Assembly (NCBI GenBank): GCA_907163375.1
Contig: CAJQUW010011031.1
Coordinates: forward strand, 154,313-218,312
Direction of reading: 5' to 3'
DNA: 64,000 bases
Origin: Prostheceraeus crozeri
Taxonomy: Eukaryota; Platyhelminthes; Polycladida; Euryleptidae
A program made the translations under genes and the position numbers. Positions 45,652 to 58,481 of this stretch are shown piece after piece. Numbering within the stretch: position 1 is the stretch's first letter; each line of letters begins with the position of its first letter. Below the pieces are notes generated by a model. That model had not been told where the DNA came from. It searched no databases and saw only the letters and a program-made list of their open reading frames with translations.

Positions 45652-45962
45652 TTGAAGACCTTGTCATCCCCAGTTTATACATGTAGATATCGGAGGTTGG
45701 GTGGGTTTTATCAAAATACTGGGTGGCTTCATATCTTTTCCATCTTCAATCAGGAGATAGCTTGACTTTTATGGGATACGATGCTATATACTTGCCAAAA
45801 ACAAATTTTAAAACTTGCTTGTATTCATGTTAATTTCTTTTGTATACATGTCACAGTTTTCTTGAAAATGGCTATGGCACTTGAATAGCCGAAATGTATC
45901 GATAAAATAAATCAAAAATAGTTACAAACCTCAACTTTGCTTTTCCAAATCTTTTAAACATG
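45652..45962 (+). repeat. Penelope-type terminal repeat, inverted relative to 45,185-45,494
   Basis: Reverse complement of the ends of copies A and B. Contains GGCTATGGCACTTGAATAGCC followed by GAAATG. The downstream edge is at about TTTTAAACATG. Confidence 0.7.
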
Positions 45963-46949
45963 ACAACAATTGGCCAAGGCATTTTTTCTCAGAAGGAAAT
46001 AATGCGCCTAGTTAAAGTTATTAGTTGAAGATATTTCTGATTATTTGTTCCACTATATTTATGGGTGAACATGATAAATGCTTCAAATATCAATTCAATG
46101 ATGCAAGGATTTCACATGACTAATGTATTTGCATGATGAAATGTACTGGTATATAATTGACATTAGTGTAGTTTTGTAAATGATTTCTCTGAATGATGAA
46201 GGTTTCTGTCTATTACTCTGGCTGAGGCATAATATTCTTTAATATCTCTGAATACTGTCAAAGTTTCTCAGTCATAATCAAAGTAAGTATTTAAGAGAAG
46301 TATGCAATCAAAGAAGGATTTCTGGGGACATCTATGATATTATTTTTTCGCCAGCTCTTATAAGCAGCTTTATTTGATATCTCAATTGATTATAGAAGAG
46401 TATTGAAATACTGAATGAAGTTGACAGAATAGCTATGTCAAAACTATGAAACTAAGATTAAAGTCATAGCTATACACAGTTGTAGATCTAATAGAATCTA
46501 GAACTGACACAGAAATCAGTCGAATTTCGCATTACTGGAAAGAAGAAAGGTCATGTTGATACATAAAATTAATGTTTTCGATACTTTAATCATGATGAAC
46601 AATATGTTAAACAATACGATTTATTGTTTTTGACTGACAAGAAACATTGAATTACCTTTTTTCTGAGATAATGAATTCATACGTGTTAAGGAATACGTAA
46701 GGTTTGAGAATTTCAAAAGCATGGCACTGGGTCCCCCTGAAAATCATTCAGTATTATCCACTGGGGGTGTCTGCGGGTTCCAACCGGCTCATTGTTGCCC
46801 AGTTTTGCTTCACATTAATCAAACTGATGTGATGAACAGAATTGGACGACAAAAATTCAATAAAACATTATGATGACATAACGAAAGAAAAAAGATCTAC
46901 TTCAATAAGAAAGATTTTAAATTGGAAAACATAACAAGGATATGAAGTA
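45963..46949. other. Region without a recognised feature
   Basis: AT-rich sequence without coding similarity or clear repeats. Confidence 0.45.
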
Positions 46950-47970
46950 CACTGTAAATCGCTGGATACGAAAATTACATACAAACATATACCAAAATCA
47001 CATACAATTTGAAACTAACATCTGATACGAGATTCTCGTATGTTTACAGAGATCTGGTATGTATTTGATACCACATTTCACTTGTGATTGGTATGTGATT
47101 GGTATGTAGCGACACGAACTATTCTATCTGTGATTGGCTATTTTACACTGAAATACGAATTGTTGGTATGCTTTATAGACCCTATGCAAATTTATCCTTA
47201 TTCGTATGTCTCTGGTATGTGTTTGGTATGTGCAGCTTTAAGTCACATGTCAAACAATAAGTTATATTACATACTACTTACAAGTAGCAATTTTCAAGTA
47301 ATGCCAGTCGTGAAAATTTCTTTGGTTAAGTATGGTACTTAACTAGATTAGAATTATTGTGAAATTAAAGCTACATATCATCTATGCTAATTGCCTTATG
47401 GCATTCACAAGACTCATCATTAGTTGATTTCCATGAACTAAATTGATATACATCATTTCAATACAACGATAACTTTCGAGCAATCATGTTGACTTATGTA
47501 TGTCAAACATAACTATTTTTGCGTTCATGAATTATAATGTGTTTTTATTTCGGATTGATAATACGCTTAGTTCCAAAAATTACATAATGCATAATTCTTG
47601 ATGGTTAAATACTTATTGATTATTTATGAAATGCCTTAGACTTACATGTAGTAAAATCGAATTCAGTATTGTAATTTTGACCATTAAATGTCATTTTCTT
47701 ACTACTTACAAAACAGTAGTAACATTAGTGTGATCTTTATTGACAAAAGGCCTTAAATCAACATATATTAGAAATCATTGATGCTTTCCTTTAACATTGT
47801 GCTGGTATGGCTTTGGTATGTACAGCATACCACATTTGAAATAACATACGAAAAGCATACAAATATATACAGAAAAATACCAAATATAATACCAAAATAT
47901 AATACAGAAATATACCAAAAAAATATTTTGGTATGCATCCTTCGTGATTGGTATTGAGTGATTTACAGTG
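46950..47970. mobile_element. Non-autonomous TIR element, 1.02 kb, TA target
   Basis: Ends CACTGTAAATCGCT (46,950) and the complement of CACTGTAAATCACT (to 47,970), each next to TA (46,948-46,949; 47,971-47,972). The interior is full of GGTATG/CATACC words (47,085-47,230; 47,805-47,945) but codes for nothing recognisable. The TA duplication suggests mobilisation by a Tc1/mariner-type or related transposase. Confidence 0.65.
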
Positions 47971-48349
47971 TATTTTAGTTTTAGAAAGACTCGTAATGTG
48001 TCATGCATGTCAGTATACATGTAAATAAGTAATTTAACAAATGTGAATTGAATAAAAGCGCAATACATTAAAGGTAAACGCATATAGGAAGCACATTCTG
48101 AATGATGAACTTATAATAATACATGTAACAAATACATGGGGAATTCTGAAATTATAAAATAATGTACATAACAATTATTTTCTAGAAATGTCATGTGCAT
48201 GAGAGATATAAATATATATTTTTTGCATTTGTTTTTGTAGAAATGTGACAGATGAACAAGTGGAATTCACACATTAGAATAAAATTACACATTATGTTAG
48301 AGATAATAAAATTACTTATAATCGTCTCACTTTATTATTTCCATATGAC
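47971..48349. other. Spacer without a recognised feature
   Basis: AT-rich; probably the 3' flank of the P-element-like gene. Confidence 0.4.
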
Positions 48350-49260
48350 TTAGACAAATTCTCTTTCTCTATTTTTGGCTTCATTTATCTCATATAATTG
48401 ACAATAAAATCGAATCGACTTTCTTATCCCTATTCTGCGTAGACTTTCATCAAAAAATCTTGCATGTGTTTCACAAGCATTTACAGTGTGATTATGAACT
48501 TCATTAGCTATTTCTGTTAATATTTCCTGAACAATATTTCTTTTGGTTATGTGAAATCTCAATTGTCTATGTAAAATATTCTCTAGCTTTATAAAAAACG
48601 ATAATGATGTCTCATTTGGATAAAGAAGATGGGAATTTACGTCAAACTTACGGAAATGGGTAAAAGAGTCTAATGGCGAATTAGAGCATAATGATTTTTC
48701 AAACTCCATACAATTATTGACTTTATTCAAGTAGGCTGAAATGGCTGAACCCGCACAATGAATGAGTCCATCTTGCTGTGATGTTGTCCTATTCACGATG
48801 GGAATGCTTAACATGTCACACGTAGCCAATATTTTCTCTTTCCTCTCTATGCAAGGTCTGGTAGTACGTACTCATGTTTCGACAAAAGAGAAGACTTATG
48901 GATACCTCCTGAAAGTATATATCAATGATTTACCGTATTACAAATATTCAATGCATGTAATTAGGGCTGGTTAAAAATGAAGAATTATTACATGAGATTG
49001 CTAATTAATTAAAATTAATCGCTTCAGCTTTCAGCTTACTTAATGTGTCCATCAATGAGAAAAAGTTATTTTCCTCAGGCTCGACAACATTTCCTTTGCC
49101 AACAGAGCGAATCATAAGACAAGCTGATGCCAATCTCAATATTGCCCGAAATGTCCCAGCGTTTGGACAGTAGTTATGACCATTGTGTCCTCGGATAATA
49201 CTGAAGAGATTCTGGAAATTCAATGATACATTTTACGAAAGAGACAGGGATTTGATCATG

Positions 49261-49378
<118 letters not shown>

Positions 49379-49434
49379 CAATCATGCAATCACATCTACA
49401 TTATATGCACATGTAGTTACACGTTATCCAATTA

Positions 49435-49608
49435 TAGTCGAAGCTCGTTAATTTGGACACTGATTATTAAGTCTTCGGTTAATTAAGATCATGCGGACGT
49501 GGGATTTCTTGTATATTTAGCATGTGTAAGTTGCTTTTAATTAAGACTTTCGATAATTAAGACATTTAAAGCCTGGCATTTGTGGTCTTAATTACCGAGC
49601 TTTGACTG
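49435..49608. mobile_element. MITE, ~175 bp, TA target (pogo/Tigger-like ends)
   Basis: Left end TAGTCGAAGCTCGTTAATT, right end complement CAGTCAAAGCTCGGTAATT, flanked by TA. The interior repeats TTAATTAAGAC-type words. Non-coding. It sits in the same P-like intron as the AT microsatellite. Confidence 0.65.
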
Positions 49609-51154
49609 TATATTTCAATTGTACAATCTAAACACAAAACGTATGCATGAATAACCTCTAAGGCATCTTGATTAAATCGACCAGTAATAACAAATACAAA
49701 ACGATAATTCGTGAAAGCTGTTTGCAAAATTCCTTTAAGACCAGCAATACACTGTAACCAAACTAGTTGAGGCGCTAAATTTTTCCTTGCATCAACAATT
49801 ACCCATGAATGCACCCACTCCGAGAAGCTATCCAGTTTCTGTGGAAAAAGGGACATTAATTTCAGTAGAAATTGGTCAATTATCAAAATATCTACATTAT
49901 GAAAAGCATTAATATGAAAATCTGAAGTAATAGAATCGCAGGTTTGTGACTTACAGCCAATACAGATGGAAGATTTTCTACATATACAGGGCGTTTCCGG
50001 GGATCAGAAGAACCATCAAAACAGTCGAATAAGTCAAATAAATCATTTATTGTCTCGACAAAGTATGCAGTTCCATTAGCCTCATCAGGTAAATCGTCAG
50101 GTAGTCATGCCCATGCCATAAGCTGTAGATGCTTTGTATTAATTGATTCCTTAGAATTGAAACAATTAATACAATAGATCCTCGGCTTTCAGCAATTATC
50201 TGAAATATTTACCTTTCTTGATCAGTATTTGTCTGAGAGTCCATTTTCTGTCGAATTAGTTCCTGAGTTGTGGAACAGAATCCAGGCTGGAAGCGTAATG
50301 TCTTTGAATAATAAAAATATATTTGTTCATATATTTAAAAAAACAATATAAACGATTGCTCGCATACCCTTTCAGATATTTGCAAGAGATATCTCCTTAA
50401 CATTGTCGTAGATGGCATGAAGAAAATTCTACGCAAAGTGACATAACATGATCTCGAATAATGAAAAATCCAGGGACATATGTTATAAAATGCCATCGGA
50501 AAACGGCGACGTTTCGGCTCTTTATCCAAATTAGACAGCTGACTCTCTAAAAAAATCTTTAAATTTCCTCTCAAATCTTGATACAGCTAAAAAGTATGGC
50601 ATTGTAGATTGAAAAAGGCCTACTTACACGTATATGCTTCATTTAAAAATTGCTTACCTTCATCCTTCATGTCATGAATCCTCAATTTACTCTTTGAGTT
50701 TCTAGATAAACGCAGTTTCAATTTACTTATGAACTTCTGTTGGCGTCTTATCAGTTTCCTCAGATCAGCTGGGCAGGCCTTCGGCTTAGTTTGATTTCCT
50801 TTATTTTGATATAACAAAGTCTTTTGAGTGGAGCAGTCAGTACTTAGAATCATTGTAATGGTTTCCTCTGAGTCACTACGTTGAATAACTTGTACCGCAA
50901 AAGGAGTGGCTGATAGCATCAATCGACTATCTACCAACCTTCTATCACAGTTGTACATATTCTCATCAAAATGGTCAGAACATACAAGCAATTTGGAGTA
51001 TTTATGCAAATTATCCAGGTACATCAAATCATGTCTGTTGATGTTCATTGCCCTGAAAGAAGAATTACAGTATCCTGACTAACCTACATTTTCACAATAT
51101 GCATCAATTACTTGGATGGATGAAGTTCGACCTAATTGACTCGGTTTTAAATAA

Positions 51155-51157
<3 letters not shown>

Positions 51158-51218
<61 letters not shown>
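51158..51218. repeat. (AT)n microsatellite flanked by a GACTCGGTTTTA direct repeat
   Basis: AT dinucleotides with one GT, bordered by GACTCGGTTTTA at 51,138 and 51,220, suggesting expansion within a short duplication. Confidence 0.85.
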
Positions 51219-51220
<2 letters not shown>

Positions 51221-51261
51221 GACTCGGTTTTATATATATCAAGACTCTTTGTGCACCGCAA

Positions 51262-53021
51262 TGTAAGTAACTCACGCCAAATACAGGATTACATACATAT
51301 GTCAAGTGCATTGTCACGTCGCAAATTTTATTGGTCGCAAGCTTTTTTTTACATAATCGAGTCCTAACCCAAATAGTATTCCGCTGATATTAGCATCGGA
51401 TCTAATTTTAGATACTATGTCTCACATCTCTCATTCTTTCAATCATCTTGTCATGCCAAATGGAAGAAAAAATCAATAGTTGAGGATAATTCTGTTCTGA
51501 TTTCTATCTACACTTTAAACGAAGATTGGAAAATGGTGTACTTGTCCCAAGTAATTTCGGACGATTTAGCTTGCTTACAATGGATTGTCTGTATATAGTA
51601 ATTATTTTCATTTTGTCGCTTATTAAATAGGCATGTTTAGATATATTACAGATATATTGGAGTTTTTACTCGATCCTACATCTTGGCCATTTAAGATTGT
51701 GATTGTAGTGTGAATTTATGTCAAAAAACATGTGTATATAAATTATCACCAAGAAACAGTACGGTGACTTGTGCTTACATAATATTTTATAATGAAATGA
51801 TTCATACCTCTAAAACAGTGGTTAGCAACCAAGTTGCGATAGCGGGCCACCAATTTTAAAAGGCGGCATTATATGCTTTATATTCTTTTTTCCGTATTTT
51901 TAAGTGCACGCATGGGCTGCTGTACCGTACGTTCATATTGGTCGTATAACATAACAACATTTTACATGTAAATGCATGCAGCAGTATTGTACGCAACTAG
52001 ATGTAATTTGTTTAATATTAAGGAAAGATTATTTACTTTCTACAATTCATGCGAGTGCTGAGGAGCAAACAGGCGTTTAACGGTTAGAGGACGTCGAAAT
52101 CTGGAAGGTGTAAAGGACAACCTGGTTGTAATACACCCAGGTAGCTATATTGTCCGATATTTGCCATTGAAGCATCGCCTGTCGAGGATTATTAGTGCCT
52201 ATATAGCAATTCGACTCTGCGGAATTCGAATCTACAGTCAGATTTGAGAAATTCGATTTCATTCATTATGAAAAACATGTTTTTTGATTTTTTACATGTA
52301 CTTGTACATGTACATGTAACGATTTTTCCAAGGTGAAGCTAATTTGGAAAATCTTATTTCACTTTCTTACATAATTCGGACCTGCTGATCAGCGCCGTAG
52401 CTAGCCTCTTTGTTGCCGCCCCCCCAAATGAACTATCATTTTCATCGATTTTAGTGTTCATGATCACATTTTCTTGGTCAGCCTTCCCCTCTGTTTTGAC
52501 ATCACTCTTGTAGTTATACGAGCTCTACCGGTAAATAGGGCCTACTCTTATTTCCTCGCGGAACTCATGTTTATGCTGATAAACAGCATCCCATCTTGGC
52601 CTAAATTATTGTGTTAACTCTCTTTTATTTTGCACTAACACATGCATGTGCGAGTAGGCCTCTATCTAAACAAAAATATTTCTTTTTGTAGGCCTACATA
52701 GATATTGTTTCTTTCTATGTGATGGTAGGCTATAAATAGGCATATGATTTGTTTTGTCAATATCAATTCAGGTACTACACCACATTGGTATGAAAAAGTG
52801 CTTTATTTTAGTACAGTGCCTATATGTTGCCTATAGTGTTGATATCAAAAACTAACTTTATTACATAGCTTTTATTCACTTACAAATATTCATGTGAAAC
52901 ATAATGCCCTAAATATAAAAAACGAGATAGTAAAACGATCACTTGTGTTTCGAAATAGTCATGATTTCAATTTGAAAACATTATACGTACATGAATAATG
53001 ATTAAATCAATTCAACTGTAG
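51262..53021. other. Region without a gene I can support
   Basis: Could hold the first THAP exon of the P-like gene, which I did not find. CAGTGGTTAGCAACC at about 51,816 resembles a hAT end without a partner. A C-run lies near 52,420. Confidence 0.4.
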
Positions 53022-53023
53022 TA

Positions 53024-54046
53024 CGAGGGGCGTACCAAAAGTTCGTGGAGTTTGATTACCATGGTTTTAATTCGACTTTTTTCTTTAATCATTCATCGTT
53101 GTCATGTTGTATCAATCATGTGCATTGCCTGTGAAGTGTTGTCGGTTGATCGGTAACCTATAGAGACACGAACTGAAGCCGGTAAGTAGTGAAGCAATTT
53201 TACTTTTGTCAGCATGACGGACTTCACAAATCGTAAGTGGAGATCTTGTCTGCTCTTTCTGTCCAAGGAACGGAAAACAACAACCCGATCGGCTGGGCGT
53301 CTAAAAACATTCTTCGAGACAATGCTCCTGCAAGAGCGACCATCAAGCAAATGTTCCCATAGGGACGGAAGTCATTGGAAGACGTTGAGCGCTGTGGCCA
53401 TCCATCCACTCCAGCCAGCGAAGAAAATGAAGATTTGGTTTGGCAGCTGATCCAGTCTGACAGACGCCAAACATTTGATGAACTGGAGGAAAAGTCTGGC
53501 CAGCTGTCGCATGGGACTCTTGAGCGTATCTTCCATGACCGCCTTGAGTTGTCCAAAGTTTCGGCTCGTTGGGTACCAAGGCTGCTGACTGCAGAACAGA
53601 AAGGCGCTCGGGTCAACAACTCCTCTATTGTTCTTGGTCTTCTGGAAGACCATGACGAAGGGTTTTGGAGGAGACTACTGACTTTCATCTCATCAGTGCG
53701 ATGAAGTTGGCAATCGGAGGTATTCGTTTCAATGGTGAAAGAGATAAAGAGACCACCGAAAGCTTCATTCGGGAAATTTCCGCAGGATTGGCTTGAAGAA
53801 GGAATGAAGAAACTTGAGAAGAGATAGGAAAAGTGTATTGGAATTTAAGGTGACCAGATCGAAAAAAAGAGTTTTGGTATGCTTTTAATTCTGCCAATAA
53901 ACATTTGTGCAAATGGAAGTTAAATGTTTTCCTGTGAAATGCAACTGTCAGAACTATAAAAAATAAAATCTAGATATGCACTTGGGCCAAAATGGACGTC
54001 TATAGATAGGAGAGACAAACGTCACGAACTTTTGGTACGCCCCTCG
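53024..54046 (+). mobile_element. mariner-type transposon, internally deleted
   Basis: Perfect ~24-bp inverted ends CGAGGGGCGTACCAAAAGTT / complement, with TA on both sides (53,022-53,023; 54,047-54,048). At 1,023 bp it is shorter than the ~1.3 kb of full mariners. The ends are still identical, so it may have been mobilised in trans not long ago. Confidence 0.9.
53214..53920 (+). pseudogene. mariner transposase remnant lacking the catalytic segment
   Basis: The N-terminal DNA-binding part survives in pieces (CGHPSTPASEENEDLVWQLI; TFDELEEKSGQLSHGTLERI; LSKVSARWVPRLLTAEQK), with a frame break near 53,375. After EDHDEGFWRR the sequence jumps to the C-terminus (IGGIRFNGERDKETTESFI), so the D,D34D core is deleted. 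Confidence 0.8.
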
Positions 54047-54153
54047 TACTTATCGATATCTAGCTATCAGCTATAACCCACATTATGTTGAAGAAAAAAG
54101 GGACACAGTATGATATGGACCTAATTGTTGGAATGCAAAGAATCACTCGGAAA

Positions 54154-55241
54154 TCACTCGACAGGTAGTCCAAAACATCCAGGGCAAAGCTTATACATGT
54201 GGTCCATGCAAATCACTTTCTCACAGGAGCAGCATACTGACCTTGACTTTTTGTCTGCGCTTGCTTTACAAATTTGACATCGTTGTTGCCTTTGCAGAGA
54301 CTCGCGATTCAGGCTGCGAGACTCACGGTTCAGGTTGCAAGACTCACGATTCAGGTTTCGATTGTCAGGAATTGTATAACCTAGCATTTCAATGGTACTT
54401 CGAACCTGTTTTTTCAGACTTTGGGCATTTGCAATCCTTTGGTGTATTTTCTGGTCAACCAGTTCGTAACCCACGCTTTTCAAGAATTCAACGCGGCTCA
54501 TGTAGACGTCGCTGGTCCGCTCATGAATGAACTGTGCATTGATACCCGCGACATCGAATAGGTTGCAAATAGCACCGACTGGCCAGCGTCTGCATTTTCG
54601 CTTTGCCGAAAACCCTCGTACCTTCTTGTCCACGAGGTCCACTCCGCTTTTCGTTTGATTGTAGAAGACGACTGTAGGTGGCTTCTCACTGTTACTTGCC
54701 GCGGCGGCAGCAGTCTCCCGTGTACATGTATCGAGGAGAAGCACGGGCTTACTGCCTTTGTCCCAAAAACTGCACAGAAGTTTTTCTCCAGATACATAGT
54801 AGCGATGATCGCCTCGACTTCGACCTTCGATGACCCTCGCGATAGGCGGCGGGATGCAGCGGCGATTTTGACGTAGAGTGCCAACCAATGTCGTATTGTT
54901 CTGTAGCAAATGGTCTGCTAATTCCTCGGACGTAAACCAGTTGTCAACAGTTATGTTGCGGCCATTATTGAGGAATGGCTGTGTAAGCTGGATCACGATT
55001 GCCTCGGCCTGAGAAGAGCTGGTTTGCACAACTTCTTCCTTCAAGCTGTTTGCGCCGATGTAGACAATTCCAGAGAAGACATATTCGCCTCCTGAACTGG
55101 TGAGCCAGAAGATTTTAATTCCAAACTTGCCTGGCTTGCTTGCGATGTAATGTCTAAATCTAATGCGGCCGTGGAATTCAAAGAGTTGTTCGTCGACGGT
55201 CAGGTACAGCGGCGCAGTTACATATTCCTGTATCTTCTTAA
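54154..55241 (-). pseudogene. piggyBac transposase, C-terminal two thirds
   Basis: From about 55,240 down: LTVDEQLFEFHGRIRFRHYI (first Asp), NITVDNWFTSEELAD (second Asp), TKSGVDLVDKKVRGF (third Asp), then the zinc domain CQICKASADKKSR / CCSCEKVICMDHM / CPGC. The 54,154-55,044 part is one open frame of 296 codons that runs on upstream to about 55,250. Two tandem repeats of the form NLNRESC/RSLNRES occur before the zinc domain. The N-terminus is cut off at 55,241/55,242. Confidence 0.85.
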
Positions 55242-55984
55242 CCCATTTAAGGCCGCCTACGTAAATATTAGCAAATTTTCAATAAAAACGGTGGTAAGTA
55301 TTTCAGAGTGTTATAATTAAGAATAATATATGATGACCAGTTCATTACAATAACCCTATCTTAGAAATTAAAGCCGTAACGATTTCGTTACGATGGCGTC
55401 ATATGATGTCAAAATATACAAAAGCATGTTTTTTTTTCAAATGCAGCTTATGAATTGCTCCAAGCAATTCCTGCCGAAGTAATGAGTCATAGCTTCAGCA
55501 TGAAAGCTCTCCATCATATTTCAGAGGTATTTGTCGAAACTGTGAATTAGCAATTTAATCAAAGGCGTGCTTTATGCTACTTGTCGTTGCTGTTTGCTGT
55601 GAAGTCGTTATCGTTGAAATGAGAACAAGTTATTATATATTTCGAAGTTCATGTCGAGAAATTGATTCTCTTTCTGCATCGACTCCAAATTCATGGTAGA
55701 GTTGGAGACGCCTCGGTCATTCGCAATGTCCACATAAATAAAGAACATCAAGAAATGAACGCATTTGAGATTGTTTAGTATTATGTAGGCCTAAACAATT
55801 CTTTTGTCCCGGGTAGTCACTGGTTTCTCCCACTGAGGTCGATAAGACCATCAGCATGCGTATCAAGCATCTCATAAAGATTCTTGCCTTGAAATGCATC
55901 CAGAGAATGTTTGTCCTATCTGCGAAGATGGAAATTACCGATATTTGCCATTTTGTTGACTGCTTTTTCTGTTTACTGAAATGA
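55242..55984. mobile_element. Possible end of another piggyBac-type element, cut short
   Basis: A TTAA at 55,238-55,241 is followed by CCCATTTAAGGCCGCC, and near 55,375-55,395 by the palindrome CGTAACGATTTCGTTACG. The start resembles the CCCATTAGGCG end of the element at 9,884. No matching right end is found before the reverse transcriptase at 55,985, and no coding similarity is visible. Confidence 0.35.
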
Positions 55985-57412
55985 TCATTCTTCAGAAATA
56001 ATAAGAAAAGATTCCCTGAAAGTTTAACAAAAGAAGAAGAATCTTACCTTCAGTATTTGCACACTAATTTTATTGTGACTTCTGTTGATAAAGCAGCCAG
56101 CAATTACGCATTTGTTTGTAAAAAGTTTTATGTCATGACATTGCTCAAGGAGTTGGGGTATGACCTGAGTTCCTTTTCGCCAATTGGTAACCTGACGTAT
56201 GCACCTATAGAAAGTAATGCTGCGTGTGTTATCAAGAACCATAGTGATATTTTGCGAGATGAATTCGACATAGTTTGCAACGATAAGAACTTAAAACTCC
56301 CTAAGCTATTTTGGATACCTAAATTACATAAAGTCCCTTACAAATTTCGATTCATAGCAGGAGCAAAACATTGCTCTACAAAGCAGTTATCCATCCTGGT
56401 TAATAAAGGACTCTCTGTTATCAGAGATCATTTTAAAAGGTATTGCAGTTCAGTTTATAACAATAGCGGCATAAACTGTTTTTGGAGTGTCTTATCGACA
56501 TCAGAATTTCTTAATAAAGTCCAAAGTCTGGATGTTGAAAGCGCACAAGTGTTTGATTTCTCTACGCTTTATACTAACCTGGATCAGCGTGAAGTTAAAG
56601 AACATATTTTTAAATTACTTGACTTGATTTTTGATAATCACAACAGAAAATATTTATGCGTTGGTTATGATAAAAGTTTCATGTCACGGTCTAGATATAA
56701 CGGCTATACAACCTTTACGAAAGACAAATTCAAATCAGCAATTAAGTTTATTTTAGAAAATGTTTTTATAACGTTTGGTGGTCAAGTTTTCCAACAGACT
56801 CGTGGCATTCCTATGGGAGGGAATTGTAGTCCTCTCTTAGCTGATCTGTTTTTACTACACTGTGAATTTGTTTATATGCAAAACTTACTGAAAAATAAGA
56901 AGATGGGGCTGGCTAAACTGTTATCTAATACTTCTAGATACATCGACGACATTTGTATAATTAATTATAAACATTTTAACCAGATTATAAAGCATATTTA
57001 CCCCAGTAGCTTGGAAGCGAGCAGAAGCGGTAGTAATAACAAAGAGGTTGAATACCTAGATGTTAAATTGAGCATTACTAATGATGGTTTACGAACTTCT
57101 GTGTACCATAAAGTAGACGATTTTAACTTTGCTGTTACACGTCTAACATTCCCAGAAAATACAATCCCATACAAAATGGGTAGCCAAGTATTTAACGGAC
57201 AACTTATAAGATACGGTCGAATTTGTTCATCCCTTGATGATTTCGTGAAAAAAGCTTCTTCGACCTTCAGATTATTAGTTGCTAGAGGCTATAATCAAGA
57301 TTCTTTAATCAATAATGCAGAAAGATGTTTACACAGGCATAAAGAGCTACTTTTGAAATTTGGGCTGTATTCAGCTAGACAATTTTCTAAGTTCAGTTTT
57401 CTACTAACCGAA
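55985..57412 (+). CDS. Penelope-like reverse transcriptase, endonuclease not visible, open frame
   Basis: The frame is open from about 55,990 to the stop at 57,413-57,415, about 475 codons without an ATG at its 5' edge, so the element is 5'-truncated. RT motifs are PKLFWIPKLHKVPYKFRFIA, VFDFSTLYTNL, QTRGIPMGGNCSPLLADLF, RYIDDICIINY and VEYLDVKLS. After the RT comes YGRICSSLDDF and a C-terminal helical part; no GIY-YIG domain follows. It belongs to a large invertebrate RT group I place near Penelope-like elements. No interruption is seen, so it is relatively young compared with 35,051-35,911. Confidence 0.82.
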
Positions 57413-57415
57413 TAA

Positions 57416-58481
57416 TCAGATTTTCTTTTTTTGTCGATTTTGACTTACACCGATTGTGACTAACCCGACTTTTGACTTCGTGGAAGCTGTACAGTTTTAC
57501 TGTGCAGGGCCCCGCTCAGATGGGTTTGAGTGTTCAGGAATTGGGGCCGAAACACGAATCCTACCTGAGTTCCTGCTGATGACTTCCTAGCTGGTACAGG
57601 GAACGCAAAACCAGTCCTTTTAAGGACTAATTTCAATTTAATTTCATTTTATTTTCAGTATGTATTACATTATTCGTTTGTACTAATTTTTTTTGCAGTC
57701 TACTCATTTATTTTACACTAGTTTCTTGTGACTATCAATTTTATTTATTTATTCAGATTTTGATTATTTTACCTAGTAATTTTCATTTGTGCTGCTTATT
57801 TCCTTCCTTTTTCTCAATTAATTAATTAATTCATACATTCAATTTTTTTTTTCATTACTATTATTATTTTTTTTTCTTTTGTTACAATTTCAATATTCCA
57901 TTTCAGTTCGTACTTCACTAATCAATTTCAGCAGTTAATCTTTCAGAATTTATTACCCATCACTTTCCTTTTTTTCTGTATTTTAATTGTTAGCACGATC
58001 TACACTTTGATAATTTTTTGGTTAGCTTATTTTCTATATTAAGTTAGGTAACAATGTGAATAATTATCTCCTTTCCCATCTGTAGTGAAATAGGTGATTG
58101 ATAGCATCTTCCGTCGTATGCAGATTACCCTTGTCATATTTGTTTGCGGATTAAGGCTGGATATGATGGGACACAGACAGGTCCTCTTGAGAGATAGATT
58201 AAATTTCAAGAATAGTTAGACACCAATCAGTCCATTTATAACAAGTCTAGTTCCTTATTTCATTTTCTTCATGGAGTAGTTCCAGGTGAGACGTTGTAGG
58301 TTGATTCTAGCAAGTTCAGTACCCATACTCGTATTGTAGTTTCACATGTATTTTATTTTTTTTCTTTTCTTCAAAGTTCATTATAAATTTATTCATTACA
58401 GTTACATTTTGTACAGTAGGCTTAATCTTAGTTTATTTTATGTAGTTGTAACTGAGATTCCTAGAGGATGATGATTTTAAC
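57416..58481. other. 3' tail of the RT element and T-rich sequence
   Basis: A GGGGCCGAAACACG motif near 57,543 resembles the stem-II/GAAA part of Penelope terminal repeats. 57,640-58,010 is T-rich with TTTATTTA-type words. No coding similarity. Confidence 0.45.

Noticed and set aside
51816-51832. CAGTGGTTAGCAACC, resembling a hAT transposon end
   Set aside because: No inverted partner or 8-bp target duplication was found.
57481-57580. Hammerhead-like arrangement around GGGGCCGAAACACG and CTGATGA
   Set aside because: The order of core parts is wrong for a usual Penelope hammerhead and stem II cannot be formed.
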